9,904 bases of DNA from positions 1 to 9,904 of the forward strand of contig WRDG01000062.1 of NCBI GenBank assembly GCA_009783525.1, written 5' to 3'. This document shows positions 1 through 7,253 of the stretch, piece after piece (position 1 is the first letter of the stretch; every line of letters starts with the position of its first letter). A program made the position numbers and the translations under genes. The notes beneath the pieces are model-generated. The model ran no database searches. It was not told the origin of the DNA and saw nothing but the letters and a program-made list of their open reading frames with translations. This stretch comes from Defluviitaleaceae bacterium. GTDB lineage: Bacteria > Bacillota > Clostridia > Lachnospirales > WQUN01.

Positions 1-1
1 C

Positions 2-2824
2 GAAATAAACAAATTAACCGGAAGCGATTACAAGTTGTTTAATTATTACGGCGCAAAAGACGCCGAAAACATAATTATCGCAATGGGTTCGAGCTGCGAC
101 TGCATCGAAGAAACCGTCGACTATCTTAACGCCAACGGCAGCAAGGTTGGCATGATAAACGTGCATCTTTACCGTCCGTTTTCGATCGAACATTTTATGA
201 AGGCGATACCGGACAGCGTTAAAAAAACCGCGGTGCTCGACCGCACAAAAGAACCCGGTTCGCTTGGGGAGCCTCTGTATCAGGACATTTTAACGGCTTA
301 TATCGAAAGCGGGCGTCCGATGCCCAAAATCGTTGCGGGCCGTTACGGCTTGGGTTCAAAAGATACGACGCCTGCGCAAATAATCGCGGTTTACGAAAAC
401 TTGAAAAAAGACGACCCTAAAAATCATTTTACCGTCGGGATAATCGACGACGTGACTAATTTGTCGCTGCCTGTGTCCGGATATGTTGACGTGACTTCGC
501 AAAAAATAAAAAGCTGCAAGTTTTGGGGCATCGGTTCGGACGGCACGGTAAGCGCGAACAAAAACTCGATCAAGATCATAGGCGACCATACCGACATGCA
601 CGCCCAGGCGTATTTTGCATACGACTCAAAAAAATCCGGCGGCAACACGCAGTCGCATCTGCGTTTCGGCACTGTCCCCATAAAGGCGACGTATTTGGTT
701 AAATCGGCGGATTTTATCGCGTGTCACAACGAATCGTACGTGGACAAGTACGACATGGTTTCCGACTTAAAAGAGGGCGGAACATTTTTGCTAAATTGCT
801 TGTGGAGCGACGACGAGCTGAACGAAAAGCTTCCTAACAGCATGAAGAGGCTTTTGGCGCAAAAAAAGGCGAAGATGTTCATCATCAACGCAACCGATTT
901 AGCTAAAGAAATCGGATTGAAGCCGATCAACACCATATTGCAGGCCGCGTTCTTCAAGCTGACGGACATCATACCCTACGACGACGCGGTAAATTACATG
1001 AAAAAAGCAATTGTCGACAGCTACGGCCGCAAGGGCGAAAAAGTAGTCAACATGAACTACGCCGCTGTGGACGCGGGGATAACCCGGCTTCGTGAGTTTA
1101 TAATTCCCGCGGATTGGGCGGCTCTTGCCGACGAAAAACCGCACAAGGTTTCGGCGGATTGCCCGTCCAAAAAAGTTTTGGTGGATTTTGTAAATAACGT
1201 GGCTGTTCCGGTAAACGCGCAAAAAGGCGAGTCACTTCCCGTCAGCGCGTTTAAGGGCAGGGAAGACGGAACGTTCCCGCAGGGAACCGCGGCATTCGAA
1301 AAACGCGGCATAGCAGTCGACGTACCGCATTGGAAACCTGAAAACTGCATTCAATGCAACAGATGCTCGTATGTATGCCCGCACGCGGCAATAAGGCCGT
1401 TCCTTTTGACAGACGAAGAAAAAGCAAAGGCCCCTGCCTGCTACGAAACGTTAAAGGGCATGAAGGGCTACGACCAATACCAATACCGCATGCAGGTTTC
1501 GCCTTACGACTGTTACGGCTGCGGCGCGTGCGTCCTGGATTGCCCCGCAAAAGAAAAGGCTTTGGTCATGGAACCGTTCGAAAGCCAAATAAGCGAATCC
1601 GAATGCTGGAAATTTTCTATCGAATTAAAACATAAGGCAAATCCGTTAAAACCGGACACTGTAAAGGGAAGCCAGTTTGAAATGCCGCTTTTGGAATTTT
1701 CCGGCGCGTGCGCGGGCTGCGGCGAAACACCTTACGCGAAACTTATTACTCAGCTTTACGGCGACCGCATGTATATAGCAAACGCCACGGGATGCTCGTC
1801 GATTTGGGGCGGCAGCGCGCCTTCGACGCCGTTTTGCTTAAACGAACGCGGTCAGGGCCCGACATGGGCAAACTCGCTGTTTGAAGACAACGCGGAGTAC
1901 GGCTACGGTTTTCAATTAGCGGTCAAACAGCGCAGAAATAAACTAAAGGAAATAGTCATTAAGCTTGCCGAGATGGAATCTCCCGCCGAATGGGGCCTCA
2001 AAGCCGCCTCGGAAGACTGGCTTGCCAACATGAACGACGGCAACGGATCCAAAGCGGCGTCCGACGCGCTCCGCATCGCAATAGACAAAGCGATTGCAGA
2101 CTGCGGAAGCTGCGGCTGCGAAGCTGACGCTTGGTACAAACACGTCAAAGAAAACGACGACATGCTCGTCAAAAAATCCGTATGGATCTTCGGCGGCGAC
2201 GGCTGGGCGTACGACATCGGCTTCGGCGGCCTCGACCATGTAATCGCTATGGGCGACGACGTTAACATTTTGATTTTCGACACGGAGGTCTATTCCAACA
2301 CGGGCGGCCAGTCGAGCAAGGCTTCGCCTACCGCATCGGTCGCAAAGTTTGCCGCAAGCGGCAAAAAAGTTCGCAAAAAGGACTTGGGCCTGATGGCAAT
2401 GAGCTACGGCTACGTTTACGTAACGCAGATCGCCATGGGCGCTAACCAGGCGCAAACGTTAAAAGCTATAACCGAAGCGGAAGCCTATCCGGGTCCGTCG
2501 GTCATAATCGCATACGCGCCGTGCATAAGCCACGGCATAAGAGCGGGAATGGGCGCGGCGCAGCAGCAGACAAAACGCGCAGTCGATTCGGGTTACTGGC
2601 ATCTGTACAGGTATAACCCGCTGCTTGCAGACGAAGGCAAGAACCCCTTCGTGTTAGAAAGCAAAGACCCGACCGCGTCATTCGGCGAATTTATAAACAG
2701 CGAGGTCCGCTACACCTCGTTAAAGCAAACGTTCCCGGAAGTTGCCGACGAACTTTTCGCGGCGGCGGAAGAAGACGCCAAAAAGAGGCTCGCGGCTTAC
2801 AAGAGAATGGCCGCGGAAGTTTAA
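2..2824 (+). CDS. nifJ: Pyruvate:ferredoxin (flavodoxin) oxidoreductase, 5'-truncated by the window edge
   Basis: This enzyme oxidatively decarboxylates pyruvate to acetyl-CoA and CO2 and passes the electrons to ferredoxin or flavodoxin in the cytosol. The frame is open from base 2, before the TTG at 35, and reads EINKLTGSDYK, a conserved PFOR stretch, so the gene starts outside the window. About 940 codons are present of the usual ~1170-1190, and the pyruvate-binding N-terminal domain is missing. Two 4Fe-4S motifs of the ferredoxin-like domain are intact: CIQCNRCSYVC (codons 1346-1378) and CYGCGACVLDC (1511-1543). The thiamine-diphosphate domain follows, with GACAGCGETPY near 1703, ATGCSS near 1784, the GDGWAYDIGFGGLDH motif near 2195 and EVYSNTGGQSS near 2285. 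Cysteines at 1709, 1718, 1793 and 2522 match the four ligands of the proximal cluster. The protein ends at AAEV-TAA with no long C-terminal extension. Product identity is very secure; the nifJ label is the customary one and does not imply a role in nitrogen fixation. Confidence 0.97.
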   Translation, partial: EINKLTGSDYKLFNYYGAKDAENIIIAMGSSCDCIEETVDYLNANGSKVGMINVHLYRPFSIEHFMKAIPDSVKKTAVLDRTKEPGSLGEPLYQDILTAYIESGRPMPKIVAGRYGLGSKDTTPAQIIAVYENLKKDDPKNHFTVGIIDDVTNLSLPVSGYVDVTSQKIKSCKFWGIGSDGTVSANKNSIKIIGDHTDMHAQAYFAYDSKKSGGNTQSHLRFGTVPIKATYLVKSADFIACHNESYVDKYDMVSDLKEGGTFLLNCLWSDDELNEKLPNSMKRLLAQKKAKMFIINATDLAKEIGLKPINTILQAAFFKLTDIIPYDDAVNYMKKAIVDSYGRKGEKVVNMNYAAVDAGITRLREFIIPADWAALADEKPHKVSADCPSKKVLVDFVNNVAVPVNAQKGESLPVSAFKGREDGTFPQGTAAFEKRGIAVDVPHWKPENCIQCNRCSYVCPHAAIRPFLLTDEEKAKAPACYETLKGMKGYDQYQYRMQVSPYDCYGCGACVLDCPAKEKALVMEPFESQISESECWKFSIELKHKANPLKPDTVKGSQFEMPLLEFSGACAGCGETPYAKLITQLYGDRMYIANATGCSSIWGGSAPSTPFCLNERGQGPTWANSLFEDNAEYGYGFQLAVKQRRNKLKEIVIKLAEMESPAEWGLKAASEDWLANMNDGNGSKAASDALRIAIDKAIADCGSCGCEADAWYKHVKENDDMLVKKSVWIFGGDGWAYDIGFGGLDHVIAMGDDVNILIFDTEVYSNTGGQSSKASPTASVAKFAASGKKVRKKDLGLMAMSYGYVYVTQIAMGANQAQTLKAITEAEAYPGPSVIIAYAPCISHGIRAGMGAAQQQTKRAVDSGYWHLYRYNPLLADEGKNPFVLESKDPTASFGEFINSEVRYTSLKQTFPEVADELFAAAEEDAKKRLAAYKRMAAEV

Positions 2825-2850
2825 AAAATAAAAGCATTTTATTAATAGTG

Positions 2851-2885
2851 AAGGGCGCACAGCGAAATTGTGCGCCCTTTTTTTT
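2851..2885 (+). terminator. Intrinsic terminator of the pyruvate:ferredoxin oxidoreductase gene
   Basis: A perfect 11-bp stem (AAGGGCGCACA, 2851-2861, pairing with TGTGCGCCCTT, 2869-2879) encloses a 7-nt loop and runs into eight T residues (2878-2885). It lies 27 nt after the stop codon. The left flank carries no matching A run, so it looks one-directional and would not serve the kinase gene converging from the right. Confidence 0.93.
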
Positions 2886-2949
2886 GAGCAAAATTTATGC
2901 GAAAAAACCGAATCAATATTTTGTTAAGCGTCGGCAGTATTTTACAAAT

Positions 2950-2965
2950 CAAAACAGTGGTTTTG
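2950..2965 (-). terminator. Weak AT-rich hairpin downstream of the kinase gene
   Basis: CAAAAC (2950-2955) and GTTTTG (2960-2965) form a perfect but AT-rich 6-bp stem around a 4-nt loop. A second pair, TCGGCA (2931-2936) and TGCCGA (2964-2969), overlaps it. On the minus strand this lies about 67 nt past the kinase stop codon and is followed by an AT-rich run without a clean T tract. It is the only candidate end-of-transcript structure in the 2886-3031 gap, which otherwise holds nothing I can identify. Confidence 0.2.
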
Positions 2966-3031
2966 CCGATATCTGCGCCATGTTAACGCTTTTTTCAATA
3001 ATGACAACTAAACGGAAAATTTGCTGTTAAA

Positions 3032-3988
3032 TTAACGTTCCAATCCGCGTTCGTAAAAAAGGCAGCGCTCGTCTATTTCTGTAAAGTCGATAATTCCGCT
3101 TGCCATATAATCTTCAAGCACCTTTTTGTTCGGGACGCCGGCTCTGCCGCCTATGCGGCAGCATTTTACGGCGGAACAAGCGCTTGCGAAACGCGCGGTT
3201 TCGACTACCGAGCGGCCGTCGAGCAACCCCGCGATAAACGCGCCGTGATAAACGTCGCCCGCGCCGACAGTGTCCACCGCTTCAACTTTATAAGCGGGCA
3301 ATTCGAAATAACCTTCCGCGCTCAGGCCCGCGCAGCCCTTTTCGCCCATCGTGAAAACGACGATCGACGGGCCTTTTTTTATTACGGATTCGCAAACGCT
3401 TTGCGTGTTTAGATAATTGCCGCCAAGCGCGGCGTAAACGGCTTCGGAAGCTACAAAAACGTCGATGTGCTCTGCGAAATCCATTACATGCTCGCTATAG
3501 CCGTCCGCGTCAATCACAATTTCAGCTCCGTTGCTTTTTGCCTCAAGCGACATTTTTTTTACGTCGTCGTTTATTCCCGCAATGAAAAAATATTTTACGC
3601 CGCGTAAAAATTTTTTGTCGACTTCATTATAATCAACTCCGCCTGACGTGCCGGGTTTGTAAATTATGCTTCGGCCGCCGGTGTCCTGGTCGCTTATAAC
3701 CGTGCAGAACGGCGTCGAGCAGTTTGCCCGCGCGGCGAGCCCGGCCGTGTCGACGTTGTGCCGTTCGAAATCGTCGCGGCAAAACCTGCCGAAGATATCG
3801 TCGCCCACCGCCCCGAGTATCGCGCTTCTCACACCGAGACGGCCCGCGGCGGTGAGCCCCGACGAGACCTTTCCGCCGCCCTGCCAGCTCAAACGCCTAA
3901 TCATTTCGCCGCCGTTCGGCTTCGGGAACGTTTTCACGTTTATGTTCAAATCTATGCACGGCCAATCGACGCCAACTATGTCGTACAT
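3032..3988 (-). CDS. PfkB/ribokinase-family carbohydrate kinase
   Basis: This 318-residue cytosolic protein should transfer the ATP gamma-phosphate to a sugar or nucleoside hydroxyl. The length fits the family (about 300-330). Both family signatures are visible: the glycine-rich GGGKVSSGLTAAGRLG at residues 37-52, and DTVGAGDVYHGAFIAGLL at 239-256, which holds the anion hole and the catalytic base Asp245. The stretch VGDDIFGRF at 61-69 is also typical. The start is taken at MYDIVGVDW because GGAGGT sits 5 nt before it and a candidate promoter lies directly upstream. An in-frame ATG at 4045 would add 19 basic, unconserved residues and lies upstream of that promoter. The gene is divergent from the wall hydrolase gene and converges on the oxidoreductase gene. 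The substrate cannot be read from the sequence; sugar acids, hexoses, fructose derivatives and nucleosides are all possible. The C-terminal tail (from about 297) is not recognised. Confidence 0.93.
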   Translation of the reverse strand: MYDIVGVDWPCIDLNINVKTFPKPNGGEMIRRLSWQGGGKVSSGLTAAGRLGVRSAILGAVGDDIFGRFCRDDFERHNVDTAGLAARANCSTPFCTVISDQDTGGRSIIYKPGTSGGVDYNEVDKKFLRGVKYFFIAGINDDVKKMSLEAKSNGAEIVIDADGYSEHVMDFAEHIDVFVASEAVYAALGGNYLNTQSVCESVIKKGPSIVVFTMGEKGCAGLSAEGYFELPAYKVEAVDTVGAGDVYHGAFIAGLLDGRSVVETARFASACSAVKCCRIGGRAGVPNKKVLEDYMASGIIDFTEIDERCLFYERGLER

Positions 3989-3993
3989 CAAAT

Positions 3994-3999
3994 ACCTCC
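3994..3999 (-). promoter_or_regulatory. Ribosome binding site of the kinase gene
   Basis: On the minus strand GGAGGT is followed by ATTTG and then the ATG whose first base is 3988. This near-consensus site with 5-nt spacing decides the start in favour of 3988 over the upstream ATG at 4045, which has no comparable site. Confidence 0.85.
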
Positions 4000-4010
4000 G
4001 GGGTTTTTGT

Positions 4011-4039
4011 TTTACAATTTTATTACAAAACGCGGTCAA
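4011..4039 (-). promoter_or_regulatory. Candidate sigma-70-type promoter of the kinase gene
   Basis: On the minus strand TTGACC (4039-4034, 5 of 6 to the -35 consensus) and TGTAAA (4016-4011, 4 of 6 to the -10 consensus) are separated by exactly 17 bp. A start point near 4004 would give a short leader of about 15 nt that just includes the ribosome binding site. Motif match only, not tested. Confidence 0.5.
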
Positions 4040-4042
4040 CCG

Positions 4043-4080
4043 CAAAATCGAGGCAATCGTCGTTGTCGATTGGGATTTTG
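4043..4080. repeat. Nested dyad between two divergent promoters, possible operator
   Basis: Two inverted repeats are nested. The outer arms are CAAAATC (4043-4049) and GATTTTG (4074-4080); the inner arms are CAATCG (4054-4059) and CGATTG (4067-4072) around a 7-nt centre. The arms are offset by 4 nt on the left and 1 nt on the right, so it is not a single perfect palindrome. It covers the -35 box of the rightward promoter and abuts the -35 box of the leftward one, which is where a shared regulator would bind. The bound factor is unknown. Confidence 0.45.
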
Positions 4081-4091
4081 TAATTTATACT
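4063..4091 (+). promoter_or_regulatory. Candidate sigma-70-type promoter of the wall hydrolase gene
   Basis: TTGTCG (4063-4068, 4 of 6) and TATACT (4086-4091, 5 of 6) are separated by 17 bp. The start point would be near 4098, leaving a leader of about 48 nt before the ATG at 4146. The -35 box overlaps the inner right half of the dyad. Another -10-like hexamer, TATAAA at 4097, has no convincing -35 partner. Confidence 0.45.
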
Positions 4092-4145
4092 CGCTTTATA
4101 AATTTATTTTGTTGTTTGACGAATAAATGAAACGGAGCGGATTAA

Positions 4146-7133
4146 ATGAAAAAAATTTGCGTAGCGCTGATATTTTCAATTTTTATTTTGGCGATCCCGG
4201 CTTCGGGAGGGGTGCCGCGGGCGGCGGCAAACGAAAAAGATTTCCGCGCGGTATGGGTCGCGACTGTTTTGAATTTGGATTATCCGTCGGCTACCGATTT
4301 GACAGCAGACGGGCTTCGCCGCGAAGCGGACGAAATTATTGCGATGGCAGTTGACATCGGACTCAACGCGATCGTTTTGCAGGTCCGCCCGTGCTCCGAT
4401 GCGTTTTACCGTTCGGCCATGTTTCCGTGGTCGCGCTATTTGGTTGGCGCGCAGGGCAGGGGCATGATCGAATACAACGGATCGACGTTTGTGTACTTCG
4501 ATCCGCTTGCGTATTGGATCGAGCAGTCGCATAAAAACGGTTTGGAACTTCATGCTTGGATCAACCCCTTCAGGGTCACCCATACGACGGAACGCATCAC
4601 AGATGTAAGCAGGCTTGCCGCCACCAGTCCCGCGCGGATAAATCCGTCGTGGGTCGTAGAGCACCGGGGCGCGCTTTATTTCAATCCGGGCATACCCGAG
4701 TGCCGCCAATTTATTATCAACGGCGCGGTTGAAATAGTAAAAAATTACAAAGTGGACGGAATTCATTTAGACGACTATTTTTACCCCGGAACCGATTTTT
4801 CGGACAAGCAGACATTTGCCCGTTACGGCGGCGGCATGCAGCTTGACGACTGGCGGCGCGACAACGTCAATAAAGTTATTAAGGGCATCGGCGAGGCGGT
4901 AAAGGCGGTTGACCCTAATGTAAGGTACGGCGTTTCGCCCACCGCAATTTGGCAGAACGAAAAATCGACGCCGCTCGGCAGCGCGACAAACGGTTACGAA
5001 TCGTATAAATCGGCGTACGCCGACACAAGGCGCTGGGTAAAAGAAGGTTGGGTGGACTATATATGCCCGCAGATTTATTGGTACATCGGGTTCGAAATAG
5101 CGGACTATAAAATTGTTTTGGATTGGTGGCGCGACGTGTGCAGGGGCACCGGCGTAGATTTGTATATAGGCCAGGCGGCTTACCGCGAAGCGGCTAACGA
5201 AAACAGATGGAGCGGCGAAATTAACAGGCAGTTGGCTTTAAACGATTTGAGGGGCGGCACGCAGGGAAGCATTTTCTTCCGCGCAAAATCGCTTGACGGT
5301 CCGGTCGGGCAAACCGTGAAAAATTATTATCTCGCCAACAGGCCGCCGAACAATTTTCCGGAAAAACCTGACCAAGGGCCGGACGACACGGTTGCGCCTC
5401 CCGACCGTCCGATCATACCGCTGCCGACGCCTACTCCCGCGCCGGCGCCGCTTGTGCGCATGGATAAATTAACGGTGGCGCAGCCGTCGCGCAATGTGTC
5501 CACCACAGGGTCGGGGTACACGCTGGTTGGGACATGCGTGCCCGATACAGACCTGTACATGAACGGTGCGGTTGTGGCAAACCGTACCGACGAAGGTTTT
5601 TTCAGCGTCCACGTGCCGCTCGTCCGGGGCGAAAACAGGTTTGTGTTCAGCCAAAACGGGCAAGTTAACGTCACGCGGATAATCACGCGCAGCAACGCGG
5701 CGCCCGCTTCTCCGCCCCGAGTGTTAAATGCGCCTGCGGTGCTCGACGCCTTTCCGTCCGCGGACGTTTATTATTCCGCGGGCGACCAAATTACGCTTTC
5801 GTGCGTCGCGCCGGCGGGCGCGGTAAACGTGACCGCCCGTTATAACGGCGAAACGGTTTCGCTTAAAAAAAGCGGAACGGCCTCGGGGCTGACGGCCGCG
5901 ACATGGAGCGCCGTTTATACAATCCCAAAAGCGGCAGACGAACGGATTATCGCTTCTTTGGGCAAGCCGTCTTACGTTATCGAATACCAAGGCAGGTCAT
6001 ACTCAGCGGCATCGGCGGGATCGGTTTGGCTAATAGGGCGCGATTCGCGCTATTACGCCACAGTCATATCTGACTTGGCATGGACGTACGGACGCGCCTC
6101 GGCAACCGGAGGTTCGGACTGGGCGTTGGCAAAAGGACAAAAGGACGCGGTAACGGCGGTGGCGGGCGATTGGGTCAAACTGGGAAGCGGCCGCTGGGTG
6201 GAAAAAGAAAACGTAAGCCGAGCGGTAGAAAAAAATTTATTTTTAAACGCTTTGTCAAACGGCACATACCGTTCGGGTTTGAACAGGGACACGATCGCCT
6301 GGAAGTCCGACGCGCCAGCCGCGCTGCAGGTCAGTTTCGAAAATAGGAAGCTTACGGTTTACTTCGGTTTGCAAAGGGAAGTGCCCGCTCTGTTTTTGCA
6401 TTTGGATTCGTCCTTATTCAAGTCAATGACGAGCGGGATCGAAAACGGAGTGCCGTACTATGTTTTCACGTTAAAAGACAACGCAAACATTGAAAGTTAT
6501 TTTGTTGAACACACAAAAAATGAAGTGCAGCTTCATTTGAACAAACGCAAACAGGCGGCGGCGGGGAACAGGCCGCTTGACGGCATAACCGTTATGCTCG
6601 ACGCCGGCCACGGAGGCACGGATTTCGGCGCGGCAGGCCCGATGGGGACGACGCTTGCCGAAAAGCATTTAAACCTCACGGTCGTGCAAAAACTTAAAAG
6701 CAGGCTTATAAACCTCGGCGCGAATGTTATCGCAACGCGCGAAACAGATGTGTTTCACACGCTGCTGCAGAGAACCGAAATGAGCATGCAGGCGCGGCCT
6801 GACATATTTGTTTCGATACACGGCAACAGTATTGCGGAAACGACCGATTCGTTGAACATAAAGGGCTTGTCGGTTTGGTACCGAAACGAGGCGAGCCTGC
6901 CGCTTGCGGAAACGCTGCTTAAAAATTTGTTTACGGTTAATCCGGATACCACAAGGCGTCCGCTAGTCAACCAGGCGAACTTTTATGTCTGCCGTCCGTC
7001 ATGGACGCCGTCTGTAATTATCGAAACGAGTTTTATGTGCAACATTCAGGATTTTTCGTGGATGATAAATCCGCGCGAGCAGGACAGGCTTTGCGACGCC
7101 ATTGCCGAGGCGATCGTCGCTTATTTTAGGTAA
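4146..7133 (+). CDS. Secreted GHL10 glycosidase - Amidase_3 N-acetylmuramoyl-L-alanine amidase fusion
   Basis: This 995-residue exported protein probably remodels peptidoglycan with two active sites. Residues 1-28 are a signal peptide without a lipobox. Residues ~32-395 are a GHL10 (YngK/DigH-like) glycosidase: FRAVWVATVLNLDYPS (33-48), HAWINPFRV (136-144), YFNPGIPECR (178-187), GIHLDDYFYP (205-214, likely acidic active-site residues) and ICPQIYW (306-312). A proline-rich linker (400-437) leads to an Ig-like domain (~438-516), a second beta domain (~525-630), an SH3-like segment (~636-691) and an AMIN-like beta region (~695-800). Residues 812-995 are Amidase_3, with zinc ligands His822, Glu839 and His892 and catalytic Glu960, all intact. 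The amidase removes stem peptides; GHL10 relatives such as E. coli DigH cut peptide-free glycan. GGAG lies 8 nt before the ATG. Middle-domain labels are by appearance; the two end domains are secure. Confidence 0.92.
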   Translation: MKKICVALIFSIFILAIPASGGVPRAAANEKDFRAVWVATVLNLDYPSATDLTADGLRREADEIIAMAVDIGLNAIVLQVRPCSDAFYRSAMFPWSRYLVGAQGRGMIEYNGSTFVYFDPLAYWIEQSHKNGLELHAWINPFRVTHTTERITDVSRLAATSPARINPSWVVEHRGALYFNPGIPECRQFIINGAVEIVKNYKVDGIHLDDYFYPGTDFSDKQTFARYGGGMQLDDWRRDNVNKVIKGIGEAVKAVDPNVRYGVSPTAIWQNEKSTPLGSATNGYESYKSAYADTRRWVKEGWVDYICPQIYWYIGFEIADYKIVLDWWRDVCRGTGVDLYIGQAAYREAANENRWSGEINRQLALNDLRGGTQGSIFFRAKSLDGPVGQTVKNYYLANRPPNNFPEKPDQGPDDTVAPPDRPIIPLPTPTPAPAPLVRMDKLTVAQPSRNVSTTGSGYTLVGTCVPDTDLYMNGAVVANRTDEGFFSVHVPLVRGENRFVFSQNGQVNVTRIITRSNAAPASPPRVLNAPAVLDAFPSADVYYSAGDQITLSCVAPAGAVNVTARYNGETVSLKKSGTASGLTAATWSAVYTIPKAADERIIASLGKPSYVIEYQGRSYSAASAGSVWLIGRDSRYYATVISDLAWTYGRASATGGSDWALAKGQKDAVTAVAGDWVKLGSGRWVEKENVSRAVEKNLFLNALSNGTYRSGLNRDTIAWKSDAPAALQVSFENRKLTVYFGLQREVPALFLHLDSSLFKSMTSGIENGVPYYVFTLKDNANIESYFVEHTKNEVQLHLNKRKQAAAGNRPLDGITVMLDAGHGGTDFGAAGPMGTTLAEKHLNLTVVQKLKSRLINLGANVIATRETDVFHTLLQRTEMSMQARPDIFVSIHGNSIAETTDSLNIKGLSVWYRNEASLPLAETLLKNLFTVNPDTTRRPLVNQANFYVCRPSWTPSVIIETSFMCNIQDFSWMINPREQDRLCDAIAEAIVAYFR

Positions 7134-7148
7134 ATTATTTTTGGTAAA
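7121..7148. repeat. 14-bp tandem duplication across the stop codon of the wall hydrolase gene
   Basis: TTATTTTAGGTAAA (7121-7134) is followed at once by TTATTTTTGGTAAA (7135-7148), identical at 13 of 14 bases. The first unit contains the last sense codons and the TAA stop. It looks like a small slippage duplication. The rest of the 7134-7253 gap is AT-rich, includes a -10-like TATAAA at 7155 without a good -35, and has no intrinsic terminator, so readthrough into the mannosidase gene is plausible. Confidence 0.6.
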
Positions 7149-7216
7149 TTTTTATATAAATAAAGGTTTAACGCAAAAGACAGACCAAATTAAAAACAGA
7201 AAGGCGCAAACGTTTT

Positions 7217-7237
7217 CCGCACATATTTTATGTGCGG
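7217..7237. promoter_or_regulatory. Leader hairpin or operator upstream of the mannosidase gene
   Basis: CCGCACA (7217-7223) and TGTGCGG (7231-7237) form a perfect 7-bp inverted repeat around TATTTTA. It ends 4 nt before the ribosome binding site (AAAGG, 7242-7246). No T run follows, so it is not a simple terminator. It could be an RNA hairpin affecting translation or stability, or a DNA site for a dimeric regulator. Confidence 0.45.
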
Positions 7238-7253
7238 CGCGAAAGGTAAAATA

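Noticed and set aside
1943..2455. 170-codon open frame on the minus strand inside the oxidoreductase gene
   Set aside because: It lies wholly opposite conserved TPP-domain coding sequence, has no recognisable motif, and is a shadow of the codon pattern of the real gene.
2848..3030. 60-codon plus-strand frame after the oxidoreductase gene
   Set aside because: Its first part is the terminator hairpin and T run, it has no ribosome binding site, and the remainder is AT-rich with no protein-like pattern.
3989..4045. Upstream in-frame ATG that would extend the kinase by 19 residues
   Set aside because: The extension covers the ribosome binding site and the candidate promoter and lacks a site of its own; the family normally starts close to the GVDWPCID-type strand.
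4063..4080. Terminator reading of the divergent-gap dyad
   Set aside because: The arms do form a possible hairpin, but no gene ends there and it lies between two divergent starts, so an operator role fits better than termination.
4176..4766. 196-codon open frame on the minus strand inside the wall hydrolase gene
   Set aside because: It overlaps the signal peptide and conserved GHL10 core on the other strand, is rich in arginine as antisense shadows often are, and has no recognisable domain.
7230..7253. In-frame ATG that would extend the mannosidase by 8 residues
   Set aside because: It sits inside an inverted repeat with no ribosome binding site at a workable distance, while the ATG at 7254 has AAAGG 7 nt ahead.
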